From CALZIK01 sp945787635 (GTDB lineage: Bacteria > Acidobacteriota > Thermoanaerobaculia > Multivoradales > JAHEKO01), in NCBI GenBank assembly GCA_947259725.1, contig CAMYNM010000020.1, positions 24,668-88,667 on the forward strand: 64,000 nucleotides of DNA, read 5' to 3'. The notes beneath the pieces are model-generated. The model saw only the letters and a program-made list of their open reading frames with translations, had not been told where the DNA came from and did no database searches. The first letter of the stretch is position 1; every line of letters starts with the position of its first letter. The translations under genes were made by a program, and so were the position numbers. Below, piece after piece: positions 26,682-34,448 of the stretch.

Positions 26682-27794
26682 TCAGCGAGCGGCTCCGGCG
26701 GGTCGGCCGCCGGCCTCGCCCAACGCGGCGGCGCGGGCGATGATTTCCTGTAGTTCGTCGGGCTTCGAAGATCTGTTCATGGCGGTCTTCAGGTCGATCA
26801 TTCGGCGGGCATAGAGAGCCGCGAGCGACTGGTTGAAGGTCTGCATTCCGAACTTCGCTTGTCCGGTTTGCATCATGCCGTAGATCTGATGGATCTTGTC
26901 TTCGCGGATGAGGTTGCGAATTGCGGAGTTCGGAATCAGGACTTCCATCGCCATGCACCGTCCGGTGCCGCTGGCCCTGGGCAACAGGGACTGGCACAGG
27001 ATGCCCTCCAGCACGAATGAGAGCTGGACCCGGATCTGGCCCTGCTGGTGCGCGGGGAAGATGTCGATGATCCGGTTGATGGTCTGCGCGGCCGAGTTGG
27101 TGTGCAAAGTGGCAAAGGTGAGGTGGCCGGTTTCGGCGATCCTCAGAGCCGCTTCGACGGTCTCGTGGTCGCGCATCTCACCGATGAGCACTACGTCAGG
27201 GTCTTGCCGCAGCACCGACTTGAGCGCGTTCGCGAAGCTCAAGGTATCGGCGTTGAGCTCGCGCTGGTTGACGATGCACTTCTTGTGGTGATGCAGATAC
27301 TCGACCGGGTCCTCGATGGTGACGATGTGCTCGGCTCGTTCGCTGTTGACCTTGTCGATCATCGCGGCGAGCGAGGTGGACTTGCCCGATCCGGTGGGGC
27401 CGGTGACCAGTACCAGGCCACGGGGTTTCTCGCACAGCTTCTGAACGATCCGCGGCAGGCCCAGCTCACGAAATCCCTTGATCTCGTACGGGATCTGACG
27501 AAACGACGCCGCCACCGCGCCGCGCTGGTGGAAGATGTTGCCGCGAAACCGTGCGAGGCCTTTGATTCCAAAGGAGAGGTCGAGCTCGAGGGTCTCCTCG
27601 AGTCGTTGTTTCTGCTTGTCGGTGAGGATGGAGTAGGCGAGTTTCTTGGTTTCTGTGGGGGTCAGCGCCGGGCTGTTGAGGGCATGGAGAACGCCGTCGA
27701 TCCTGATTTGAGGCGCGGAGTTGGTCGTGATGTGCAGGTCGGACGCCCCCTGTTCGACCATCTCCTTGAGCAAGGCATTGAGTGACGCGGTCAT
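26682..27794 (-). CDS. pilT: Type IV pilus retraction ATPase
   Basis: A hexameric cytoplasmic ATPase that depolymerises pili for twitching motility. The 370 residues include Walker A GPTGSGKST at 132-140, the Asp box, Walker B (VVLIGEMRD), the His box (HLTFATLHTNSA) and the PilT-specific C-terminal segment AIRNLIREDK, which distinguishes it from PilB and is needed for retraction. AGGGGG precedes ATG 27794 by about 8 bases. It heads the pil cluster and has its own well-marked promoter region. Confidence 0.97.
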   Translation of the reverse strand: MTASLNALLKEMVEQGASDLHITTNSAPQIRIDGVLHALNSPALTPTETKKLAYSILTDKQKQRLEETLELDLSFGIKGLARFRGNIFHQRGAVAASFRQIPYEIKGFRELGLPRIVQKLCEKPRGLVLVTGPTGSGKSTSLAAMIDKVNSERAEHIVTIEDPVEYLHHHKKCIVNQRELNADTLSFANALKSVLRQDPDVVLIGEMRDHETVEAALRIAETGHLTFATLHTNSAAQTINRIIDIFPAHQQGQIRVQLSFVLEGILCQSLLPRASGTGRCMAMEVLIPNSAIRNLIREDKIHQIYGMMQTGQAKFGMQTFNQSLAALYARRMIDLKTAMNRSSKPDELQEIIARAAALGEAGGRPAGAAR

Positions 27795-27813
27795 ACCAAG
27801 ATCCCCCTAAATA

Positions 27814-27888
27814 CCGTTGAAATCAACGGATTTATCGGATTATAGCAACCGCCGCATACGATTCTTGCGCAAAATGTCACAGGTGACA
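27814..27888 (-). promoter_or_regulatory. pilT promoter with two inverted repeats
   Basis: Read on the minus strand, TGC-TATAAT (TATAAT at 27839-27844) is a perfect extended -10 element. Upstream at 27875-27888 lies TGTCAC-2-GTGACA, a 6-bp inverted repeat centred about 40 bases from the -10, in operator or activator position. Downstream at 27814-27829, CCGTTGA and TCAACGG form a 7-bp inverted repeat inside the leader, before the ribosome site. No TGGCAC-N5-TTGC sigma-54 box is seen. Confidence 0.55.
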
Positions 27889-27963
27889 GAATCGCGCCGC
27901 CGGGTGCCAATAATCGGACGAGCCGGAATCATCACCCCGGCGCTTCGGGTGGTTCTCGGCTGC

Positions 27964-27969
27964 TAGAGT
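27964..27969 (+). promoter_or_regulatory. Probable extended -10 (TGC-TAGAGT) for the ABC exporter
   Basis: TAGAGT preceded by TGC ends 10 bases before ATG 27980 with no Shine-Dalgarno sequence, so the leader would be only a few bases. Confidence 0.4.
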
Positions 27970-27979
27970 CCCGCGACCG

Positions 27980-29830
27980 ATGAGTGAGTTCGAGGATCTC
28001 GCCGTCAAGCACACGCGCGGATACGACGCCCGTCTCATGCGGCGCCTCCTGAGCTATGTCCGGCCTTACCGAGGGCTGGCGGGCTCGGCGGTCGCGCTCA
28101 TCGTTCTGTCCTCCGTGCTCCAGCTGGTCGGTCCGCTGGTGACCGCCGTGGCGCTCGATCTCTACATTCGGCCCTCGGCGGCCGAAGCGGCGCCCTCTGC
28201 GGTGAGTGTCGCGGTAGCCGAGATCCTGTCGGCTCGAGGGCTCGACCCCACGCCCGGGCAGGGGCTGGCGGTGATTGGCTTGACCTACCTCGCTTCTCTG
28301 GGCCTGACCTTCTGCGTGCTTTATCTCCAGGGCCTGATCATGCAGTTCATGGGGCAGTACATCATGTACGACCTTCGGCTCGAGGTCTTCAATAAGCTTC
28401 AGCGATTGCCGGTAGCATTCTTTGACCGTAGCCCGGTCGGCAGGCTGGTGACCAGGGTCACCAACGACATTGACGCGCTCAACGAGCTGTTCACGGCAGG
28501 ACTCGTGTCGATATTCGGCGACGTTTTTCTGCTTGGCGGAATCGTGTGTGTCCTGTTCTGGTTCAACTGGAAGCTGGCCCTGGTCACGTTCGCGATTATC
28601 CCGCTGCTGTTTCTGCTGACTTTCTGGTTCAAGCTTCGCGCGCGGCAGTCGTACCGAGAGGTGCGGGTTCGGTTGGCGGCGATCAACACGTTTCTCCAGG
28701 AGAACATCAGCGGGATGTCGATCGTGCAGTTGTTCAACCGGGAGCGCGCGGCGCTGGCCGAGTTCAAGGACATCAACGCCGAGCATCGCGACGCCAACGT
28801 ACGGGCGATTTTCTACTACGCGGTCTACTTTCCCGCGGTCGAGCTGATCACCGCCATCGGGATCGCGCTCGTGCTCTGGTACGGCGGTGGCAGAGTGATC
28901 GCGGGAATGCTGTCCTTGGGGGCCTTGGTCGCGTTTCTTCAGTACGCGCAGCGCTTCTACCAGCCTTTGGCGGACCTGTCGGAGAAGTACAACATTTTGC
29001 AGGCGGCGATGGCCGCTTCCGAACGGGTGTTCGAACTGGTGGATCGCGAGCCGGAGATTCAGTCGCCGCCCGGCGCTTACCGCCCGGATCAGCCCCCTGG
29101 TGAGATCGAGTTCAAGGGCGTCGATTTCAGCTACAACCCCGGCGAGACCGTGCTGCACGATGTTTCATTCCGGGTCGCTCGCGGAGAAACTGTTGCGGTG
29201 GTCGGGCACACCGGTGCTGGCAAGAGCACGCTCGCCAGCCTGGTGCAGCGCTTCTACGACGTCGATTCGGGAGCCGTGCTGGTTGACGGTGCCGACGTGC
29301 GGCAGTGGGATCTGCGACGCCTGCGCGTGGCCGTAGGGGTGGTGCTGCAGGACGTGTTTCTTTTTTCGGGCACGGTCGCGGAAAACATTCGGTTGGGCAA
29401 TACCGAGATCGACGACGAGCGGTTGCGCTGGGCGGCGCGAGAGGTCCACGCGCTGGAGTTCATCGACAACCTGCCGGGCGGTTTCGACGCGGTCGTGCGC
29501 GAGCGCGGTGCCGGGCTTTCAGTCGGCCAGAAGCAGCTGATCGCCTTCGCCCGGGCGCTCGCCTACGATCCCGGCATTTTGATTCTCGATGAGGCGACCT
29601 CGTCGATCGACACCGAGACCGAGCGCTTGATCCAGCTCGGCCTCGAAACGTTGCTCGCTGAGAGGACTTCCCTGGTTATCGCCCATCGGCTCTCGACCAT
29701 TCGCAGGGCGGACCGGATTCTGGTGCTCCACAAGGGACACCTCTGCGAGCAGGGAAGCCACGACGAGCTCATGGAGCTGGGCGGGATCTATTATCGGCTG
29801 CATCTGCTCCAGCACGGCGCCGCGGCGTAG
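27980..29830 (+). CDS. ABC transporter, fused permease/ATP-binding half-transporter
   Basis: A 616-residue MsbA/multidrug-type exporter that would work as a dimer. The membrane domain covers residues ~35-345 with six helices; a loop at ~60-95 between helices 1 and 2 is longer than usual. The ATPase domain has Walker A GHTGAGKST near 408, Q-loop GVVLQDVFLFSG, a variant signature LSVGQKQLIAFARAL (Val for the second Gly-preceding Ser-Gly pattern), Walker B ILILDEATSSID and the switch histidine in IAHRLSTI. No partner gene is adjacent. Substrate may be a lipid or drug; it cannot be told from sequence. Confidence 0.92.
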   Translation: MSEFEDLAVKHTRGYDARLMRRLLSYVRPYRGLAGSAVALIVLSSVLQLVGPLVTAVALDLYIRPSAAEAAPSAVSVAVAEILSARGLDPTPGQGLAVIGLTYLASLGLTFCVLYLQGLIMQFMGQYIMYDLRLEVFNKLQRLPVAFFDRSPVGRLVTRVTNDIDALNELFTAGLVSIFGDVFLLGGIVCVLFWFNWKLALVTFAIIPLLFLLTFWFKLRARQSYREVRVRLAAINTFLQENISGMSIVQLFNRERAALAEFKDINAEHRDANVRAIFYYAVYFPAVELITAIGIALVLWYGGGRVIAGMLSLGALVAFLQYAQRFYQPLADLSEKYNILQAAMAASERVFELVDREPEIQSPPGAYRPDQPPGEIEFKGVDFSYNPGETVLHDVSFRVARGETVAVVGHTGAGKSTLASLVQRFYDVDSGAVLVDGADVRQWDLRRLRVAVGVVLQDVFLFSGTVAENIRLGNTEIDDERLRWAAREVHALEFIDNLPGGFDAVVRERGAGLSVGQKQLIAFARALAYDPGILILDEATSSIDTETERLIQLGLETLLAERTSLVIAHRLSTIRRADRILVLHKGHLCEQGSHDELMELGGIYYRLHLLQHGAAA

Positions 29831-29842
29831 ATCGCTTGAGGT

Positions 29843-29925
29843 GCCGCGTCTGCGGCGTTGCGCTGCGCTCGGGAATCCTCGACGTACTCGGAGTACGCCT
29901 CCGGTTCCCTCGCTGGCGCGCCTTG
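29843..29925 (+). repeat. Direct repeat copy 1 (83 bp)
   Basis: Begins GCCGCGTCTGCGG and ends GGCGCGCCTTG. It contains the perfect palindrome GTACTC-G-GAGTAC, flanked by GGGAA and TTCCC that also pair. An identical copy occurs 121 bases later. It lies in the non-coding gap between converging genes and resembles REP-type intergenic repeats. Confidence 0.8.
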
Positions 29926-29963
29926 CATCCATCGGCACCTCACGCGATCTGTGCTGAGCGGAA

Positions 29964-30046
29964 GCCGCGTCTGCGGCGTTGCGCTGCGCTCGGGAATCCT
30001 CGACGTACTCGGAGTACGCCTCCGGTTCCCTCGCTGGCGCGCCTTG
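29964..30046 (+). repeat. Direct repeat copy 2 (83 bp)
   Basis: Identical to the unit at 29843-29925, with the same central palindrome. The 38 bases between the two copies are unrelated to the repeat. Perfect identity suggests a recent duplication or conversion. Confidence 0.8.
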
Positions 30047-30066
30047 AGCGCCCGCTCTGCGGTGGC

Positions 30067-30153
30067 TTGTAGCGGTCGACGTCTCTGTCGACCGTCTTCG
30101 ACGGGGGATCCGGTCCCTGGGGCTCGGTCAACCCCGGAGGTCGACCGCTACAA
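30067..30153. repeat. 87-bp element with 14-bp perfect terminal inverted repeats
   Basis: TTGTAGCGGTCGAC (30067-30080) is the exact reverse complement of GTCGACCGCTACAA (30140-30153). Inside, GTCGACCG recurs at 30087-30094. There is no coding potential. It follows directly after the 83-bp repeats, so the gap 29831-30167 is almost wholly repeat material. Confidence 0.65.
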
Positions 30154-30167
30154 CAGCTTGTCGGTGC

Positions 30168-30719
30168 CTACTCGGAAGGCGCCGCCGACCCGATGCCCTG
30201 GATCTCGCCAAGAAGCTCGAGCAACTGCCCGACCCGCTCCTGGGACTCGCCGGTCGGGTAGGTGTAGGTGATGGTCAGGACGCGATTGGCCATCGGGTGG
30301 ATCGAGTAGACCCAGGTTTCCTCGACCGGGCCGTATTCGCCGTCGTAGGCGCCGCGCGCGGTAAACGCGGTCCCGGTGGGTGTCCCGAGCTCGCGGTTGC
30401 CGAAATATTCACCACCGGGCGCCGATTCGAACAGGGCTTTTCGTTCTTTGATCGCCTCGATCAGATTGATCCCAAACTGCTCCTCGGGGCCGGCCGTGAT
30501 GACCGCGCGGCCCGATCCCGCTGCACCTGCCGCCTCGAGCACGATCTCGGGTCCGGACGCGTTGGCCACCGAAAACGCGCTGGGCAGGGCGGCGATGGCG
30601 ATGCCGAGATCACGATTCTCGACCCGCTCGGGAGCCACGACTTCTTGCGGCGCCTTCGTGCAGTGAGCCAAGCCGAGACCGAGAGCGAAGATCGAGAGGG
30701 CAAAGAGGCTACGTGTCAT
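30168..30719 (-). CDS. Putative lipoprotein of unknown function
   Basis: A 183-residue protein with a lipoprotein signal: MTRSLFALSIFALGLGLAHC, with lipid attachment expected at Cys20. The mature part reads IAIAALPSAFSVANASG, later YGPVEETWVYSIHPMANRVLTITYTYP, a mixed alpha/beta pattern resembling small periplasmic domains that process user-type fit parameters in PsbP-like proteins, though I cannot assign a family. ATG 30719 overlaps the end of the upstream ligase/CBS gene by 11 bases, so it is co-translated with it. That coupling is the only functional clue. Confidence 0.7.
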   Translation of the reverse strand: MTRSLFALSIFALGLGLAHCTKAPQEVVAPERVENRDLGIAIAALPSAFSVANASGPEIVLEAAGAAGSGRAVITAGPEEQFGINLIEAIKERKALFESAPGGEYFGNRELGTPTGTAFTARGAYDGEYGPVEETWVYSIHPMANRVLTITYTYPTGESQERVGQLLELLGEIQGIGSAAPSE

Positions 30720-32646
30720 TTTCTTGCTCCGTGTCGGCGAGAAACTCGTCGAGCAGCTGCCCGGCGATTCCCATGAAATCGAACTCGGTGATGATGCCCA
30801 CCAGCCGATCATCCTCCGCCACCACCGGAAGGCAGCTGATGCGATGCTTTCGCATGAGGCGGATCGCCTCGACCGTGCTCGCTTCAGGGCGAACGGTGAT
30901 CAAGTCGCGATGCATGATTTCACCGACCGAAGTGGATTTGCCGGTTCCGCTCGGCACACTGCCTCCGAGTAGCCGGAGTAGCGACCAGTGGGTGACCAAT
31001 CCTACGAGACGGTGGTCATCGTCTTCGACCGGCACATGGCGGATGTGTTTCCAGTCCATGACGTAGGCGGCGATGTCGATCAGATCGTCCTGATTGACGG
31101 TGAACAGATCGGTGACCATGATCTGTTCGACCCGCCGGTAGTGTTTCTTGGGATCGCCGGCTTCACTGGGCTGGGCGATATCCCATTCATGCACCGGCTG
31201 GCCCGTGTTCTGTCGATGATAGGTCGCTGCGGTCAGAGCGGTGAGACTCTCGGCGCGGCCCGCGGTCTTGCTCATCGCGATGTGGGAGTCCACCAGCCAC
31301 TGCGACGCGGTGCGTTGCGAGCGGGTTCGCTGCTCGATGACTTCGAGATAGCGCCTGGCCTCCGCGGGGTCGATCCCCAGATGCGCCAGGCCTTCCGAAG
31401 CGAGCGGCAGGAGATCCTCCAGGATCAAGTCTCTTGCTGCGACGGCTGGCCGGCCGGGCCAGTCGAACTGCGCCCCCAGGCCGAGACGCGCCGCCTTGAC
31501 GAAGTTCTCGTGGGCGTCATCGAAACTCATCTTCTGGCTGATGTCACCGTATTCCTCACCCATTCCCGCGACCAGGCCGAACCAGAACGCCGCGTTGGCC
31601 ATCTCGTCGAGAGGGGTCGGTCCGGAAGGCAGCACGCGGTTTTCGATTCGCAGATGCGGCTTGCCGTGCGAGATTCCGTAGCACGGGCGATTCCAGCGGT
31701 AGATCGTGCCGTTGTGCAGGCACAGAGCCCTGAGCGTCGGAGCCGTGCCGCTCGCGAGCGCGTCGAACGGGTCCTCGTCGATGTCGGCGCTGAGGATCAC
31801 TCGGAACCGCGCGACGTCCTCCTGGAAGATCTCGAGGGCCGACTTCTCGACCCAGCTTTTCCCGAAGCTGACCCTCGGGCTCATCTCGCGCAGGTGTGCG
31901 GTGGGCGCCCGGGTGTCCACCGACTGCTGAAACAACGCGATCCGGGTTTCTCGCCAGAGCTGGCGCCCGAACAGGAGCGGGGAATTGGTCGCCACCGCGA
32001 GTACCGGCGCGGTCACCGCCTGGGCGGTGTTGTACCGCAGGGGGAAGCGTTCGGGCGAGACTTGAAAGTGGACTTGAAAGCTCGCATTGCAGGCCTCGAG
32101 CATCACGTTGTCGTGCTGCAATACCAGTTCGTCGCGGCCCTTGATTCGCAGATCGTAGGCGCGGCCGCGCAGGCGCGTCATCGCTTCGTTGAGCCGGAAG
32201 TAGCGCGGCATCGGCGTCATGTTGTCCAGCGTCAGGTCCGTCTTTTCGAGAGTCGGCAGGATTCCGGTGAGCAGAATGCGGGATCCGGCGGCCTCGGCGC
32301 CGGATCGGGCGTTGGCGAGCAGCTCTTCCAGCTGCTTTTCCATTCGGCTCAGACAATCACTGGTCAGATCGAAGGCGTCGAGATTGAACTCGAGGTTGAA
32401 CTTGCCGAGCTCGGTCGTGAAATGGGGATCGTTGATCTTCGCGAGCACGTCGAGGTTGTTGGTCGCCGGACGCCAGTTCGAGTCGACGATAAAGAGCTCC
32501 TGCTCCGCGCCGATTCTCTGCACGCCCGATTCGACGAGTCCGTGCTCGAGCATGTGCTCGAGCGCCCGCAGGTCGGTCAGCAGCTTCTTGCTGAACTCGC
32601 GAACGTCGAGGTTCGCGGCGTCCTGTGAGATGTCGTGCTCGCCCAT
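30709..32646 (-). CDS. Glutamate-cysteine ligase family (GCS2) fused to a CBS-domain pair
   Basis: A 645-residue cytoplasmic fusion. Residues ~10-480 are a carboxylate-amine ligase of the GCS2 type: IGAEQELFIVD at ~45, GKFNLEFNLDAFD, NASFQVHFQV, GKPHLRIENRVLPSGPTP. Residues ~505-640 contain two CBS motifs: QIMVTDLFTVNQDDLIDIAA with HIRHVPV, and EIMHRDLITVRPEASTVEAI with HRISCLPVV. CBS pairs bind adenine nucleotides, so the ligase may respond to energy state; that is inference. The product could be gamma-glutamylcysteine or another gamma-glutamyl amide. No glutathione synthetase gene is adjacent. It lies 96 bases downstream of pntB and overlaps the lipoprotein gene. Confidence 0.85.
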   Translation of the reverse strand: MGEHDISQDAANLDVREFSKKLLTDLRALEHMLEHGLVESGVQRIGAEQELFIVDSNWRPATNNLDVLAKINDPHFTTELGKFNLEFNLDAFDLTSDCLSRMEKQLEELLANARSGAEAAGSRILLTGILPTLEKTDLTLDNMTPMPRYFRLNEAMTRLRGRAYDLRIKGRDELVLQHDNVMLEACNASFQVHFQVSPERFPLRYNTAQAVTAPVLAVATNSPLLFGRQLWRETRIALFQQSVDTRAPTAHLREMSPRVSFGKSWVEKSALEIFQEDVARFRVILSADIDEDPFDALASGTAPTLRALCLHNGTIYRWNRPCYGISHGKPHLRIENRVLPSGPTPLDEMANAAFWFGLVAGMGEEYGDISQKMSFDDAHENFVKAARLGLGAQFDWPGRPAVAARDLILEDLLPLASEGLAHLGIDPAEARRYLEVIEQRTRSQRTASQWLVDSHIAMSKTAGRAESLTALTAATYHRQNTGQPVHEWDIAQPSEAGDPKKHYRRVEQIMVTDLFTVNQDDLIDIAAYVMDWKHIRHVPVEDDDHRLVGLVTHWSLLRLLGGSVPSGTGKSTSVGEIMHRDLITVRPEASTVEAIRLMRKHRISCLPVVAEDDRLVGIITEFDFMGIAGQLLDEFLADTEQENDT

Positions 32647-32742
32647 GGTTTCGACCTCGGGGAGGCCGCCTGACTTTCGTTGTCAGAGCGATCTTAATCC
32701 GTGGCCGGCCGTCGGCCAAGAACCGCGGAGGTCAGACCGATC

Positions 32743-34149
32743 TCAGTGGGCGAGTTCTTTCAGCTCGGCGACCAGACCCTGGAGTACCGCTTTGGCGTCG
32801 CCGAAGATCATCATCGTATTGTCGTTGTCGAACAAAGTGTTTTTGATGCCGGCAAAGCCGGGGCTCAGGCTGCGCTTGATCATCATCACGGTCTGGGCTT
32901 CGTAGCACTTGAGAATCGGCATGCCGGCGATCGGCGAGTTGGGATCGGTCTCGGCTGCCGGATTGACCACGTCGTTGGCGCCCACGACGAGCACGACGTC
33001 GGTGGTCTTGAAATCGGAGTTGATGGCATCCATCTCGAAGAGCTTTTCGTAGGGGACGTCGGCGTCCGCGAGCAGGACGTTCATGTGGCCAGGCATGCGC
33101 CCGGCGACCGGATGGATGGCATAGCTGACGCGGGCGCCCCGTGCTTCGAGGAGATCACCCAGCTCTCTCGCGACATGCTGCGCCTGGGCGACCGCCAGCC
33201 CGTAGCCCGGGACCATGATCACCGAGCCCGCGGATTCCAGCACCATCGCCGCCTCCTCCGGCCCGCACGAGGTGATGTTCTGGTAGTCGCGGCTGTCGCC
33301 ACTGGCCGTGGCGCCGCCGAAGCCCGAGAAGAGGACGTTGCCGAGTGTTCGGTTCATGGCGACGCACATGATCTGGGTGAGGATCAGCCCGGAAGCGCCG
33401 ACCAGAGCGCCACCGATGATCAGCAGGTTGTGCGCCAACACGAATCCGGTCGCGGCGGCGGCCACACCCGAAAGAGAGTTGAGCAGTGAGATCACCACCG
33501 GCATGTCGGCTCCGCCGATCGGAATCACCATCAGGACGCCCAGAACCAGGCTCAGCGCGGTCACGATGAGGAAGCTCGTCACCATGGCGCTCGAAGTGGC
33601 CTCCGAGGACATCAGGAAGGACGCCACGGCTCCCAGTATTACCAGGAGCAACGCCGCATTGATCCAATGCCTGCCCGGCAGCACCACCGGCGCTCCGCCG
33701 AGCTTGCCGCTGAGCTTGCCGAACGCCACCAGACTGCCGGTGAGAGTCACGCCGCCGATGAAGACCGAGAGGAAGCCACTCACGGAAGACGAGAGCGCGA
33801 GCGAAGTGCCTCCCTCCATTAGAGCGAGCGAGAACACCGACAGCGCCACCAGTGCCGAGGCGCCACCGCCGAAACCGTTGAACAGGGCGACCATCTCGGG
33901 CATCGAAGTCATGGCGACTTTGAGTGCCGCGATCAGGCCGATCGTTCCTCCGACCACGAGGCCCGCCAGGATCCAGCGGTAGTCGACCTTGCCCATTTCC
34001 ACCAGGGTGGTGATGCCGGCAAGGAGCATGGCCGCGGCAGCCATGGCGTTGCCGCGCCGCGCGGTCTTGACGCGGGTCAGGCCCTTGAGGCCGAAGATGA
34101 AAAGTACCGCCGAGGCGAGGTACAAAAGAGCGATCAGGTTGCCGCTCAT
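32743..34149 (-). CDS. pntB: NAD(P) transhydrogenase subunit beta
   Basis: Membrane and NADP(H)-binding subunit of the proton-translocating transhydrogenase, which drives NADPH formation with the proton gradient. The 468 residues comprise about eight to nine N-terminal helices and a C-terminal dIII domain with VPGYGLAVAQAQH (NADP fold start), VSYAIHPVAGRMPGHMNVLLA, VVLVGANDVVNPAA and the closing KRSLSPGFAGIKN. Its ATG overlaps the last base of the pntAB stop codon. Complete and normal in length. Confidence 0.97.
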   Translation of the reverse strand: MSGNLIALLYLASAVLFIFGLKGLTRVKTARRGNAMAAAAMLLAGITTLVEMGKVDYRWILAGLVVGGTIGLIAALKVAMTSMPEMVALFNGFGGGASALVALSVFSLALMEGGTSLALSSSVSGFLSVFIGGVTLTGSLVAFGKLSGKLGGAPVVLPGRHWINAALLLVILGAVASFLMSSEATSSAMVTSFLIVTALSLVLGVLMVIPIGGADMPVVISLLNSLSGVAAAATGFVLAHNLLIIGGALVGASGLILTQIMCVAMNRTLGNVLFSGFGGATASGDSRDYQNITSCGPEEAAMVLESAGSVIMVPGYGLAVAQAQHVARELGDLLEARGARVSYAIHPVAGRMPGHMNVLLADADVPYEKLFEMDAINSDFKTTDVVLVVGANDVVNPAAETDPNSPIAGMPILKCYEAQTVMMIKRSLSPGFAGIKNTLFDNDNTMMIFGDAKAVLQGLVAELKELAH

Positions 34150-34448
34150 CAGGCGTCCTGCTTTTTCTTTTTCTTGCCGCTGAACATCGCGAGCATCCGG
34201 TCGGTGACGACGAAGCCACCGACCACGTTGATGGTTGCGAAGACGATCGCGACGAAGCCGAAGAGGCTCGACAACTCGGTCGATCCGGCGCGGGCGGCTT
34301 GAAAAGCGCCGAGCACGGTGATGCCGGAGATCGCGTTGGCGCCCGACATCAGCGGAGTGTGCAGGGTGGGCGGAATCTTGGTGATCACCTCGAAGCCGAC
34401 GAAGATCGCGAGGACGAAGACGTAGAGGCCTATGAGCAGTTCACCCAT
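34149..34448 (-). CDS. pntAB: NAD(P) transhydrogenase subunit alpha part 2
   Basis: A 99-residue membrane subunit with three hydrophobic segments: LLIGLYVFVLAIFVGFEVI, the stretch around SGITVLGAF, and VAIVFATINVVGGFVVTDRM. The motif PPTLHTPLMSGANAISG is diagnostic. It ends in a Lys-rich tail. The ATG follows the pntAA stop codon directly and its stop overlaps pntB. This is the three-gene (Rhodospirillum-type) arrangement. Confidence 0.96.
   Translation of the reverse strand: MGELLIGLYVFVLAIFVGFEVITKIPPTLHTPLMSGANAISGITVLGAFQAARAGSTELSSLFGFVAIVFATINVVGGFVVTDRMLAMFSGKKKKKQDA

Noticed and set aside
27901..27960. TTGGCAC near 27905 (minus strand) as a sigma-54 -24 box for pilT
   Set aside because: There is no TTGC at the -12 position with correct spacing; the extended -10 TATAAT nearer the gene explains the promoter better.
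28197..28260. Long loop between helices 1 and 2 of the ABC exporter as a frameshift
   Set aside because: Frame and codon bias continue normally; it is an ordinary variable periplasmic loop.
30988..32628. 546-codon plus frame opposite the ligase/CBS gene
   Set aside because: Antisense shadow; the minus strand encodes conserved GCS2 and CBS motifs throughout.
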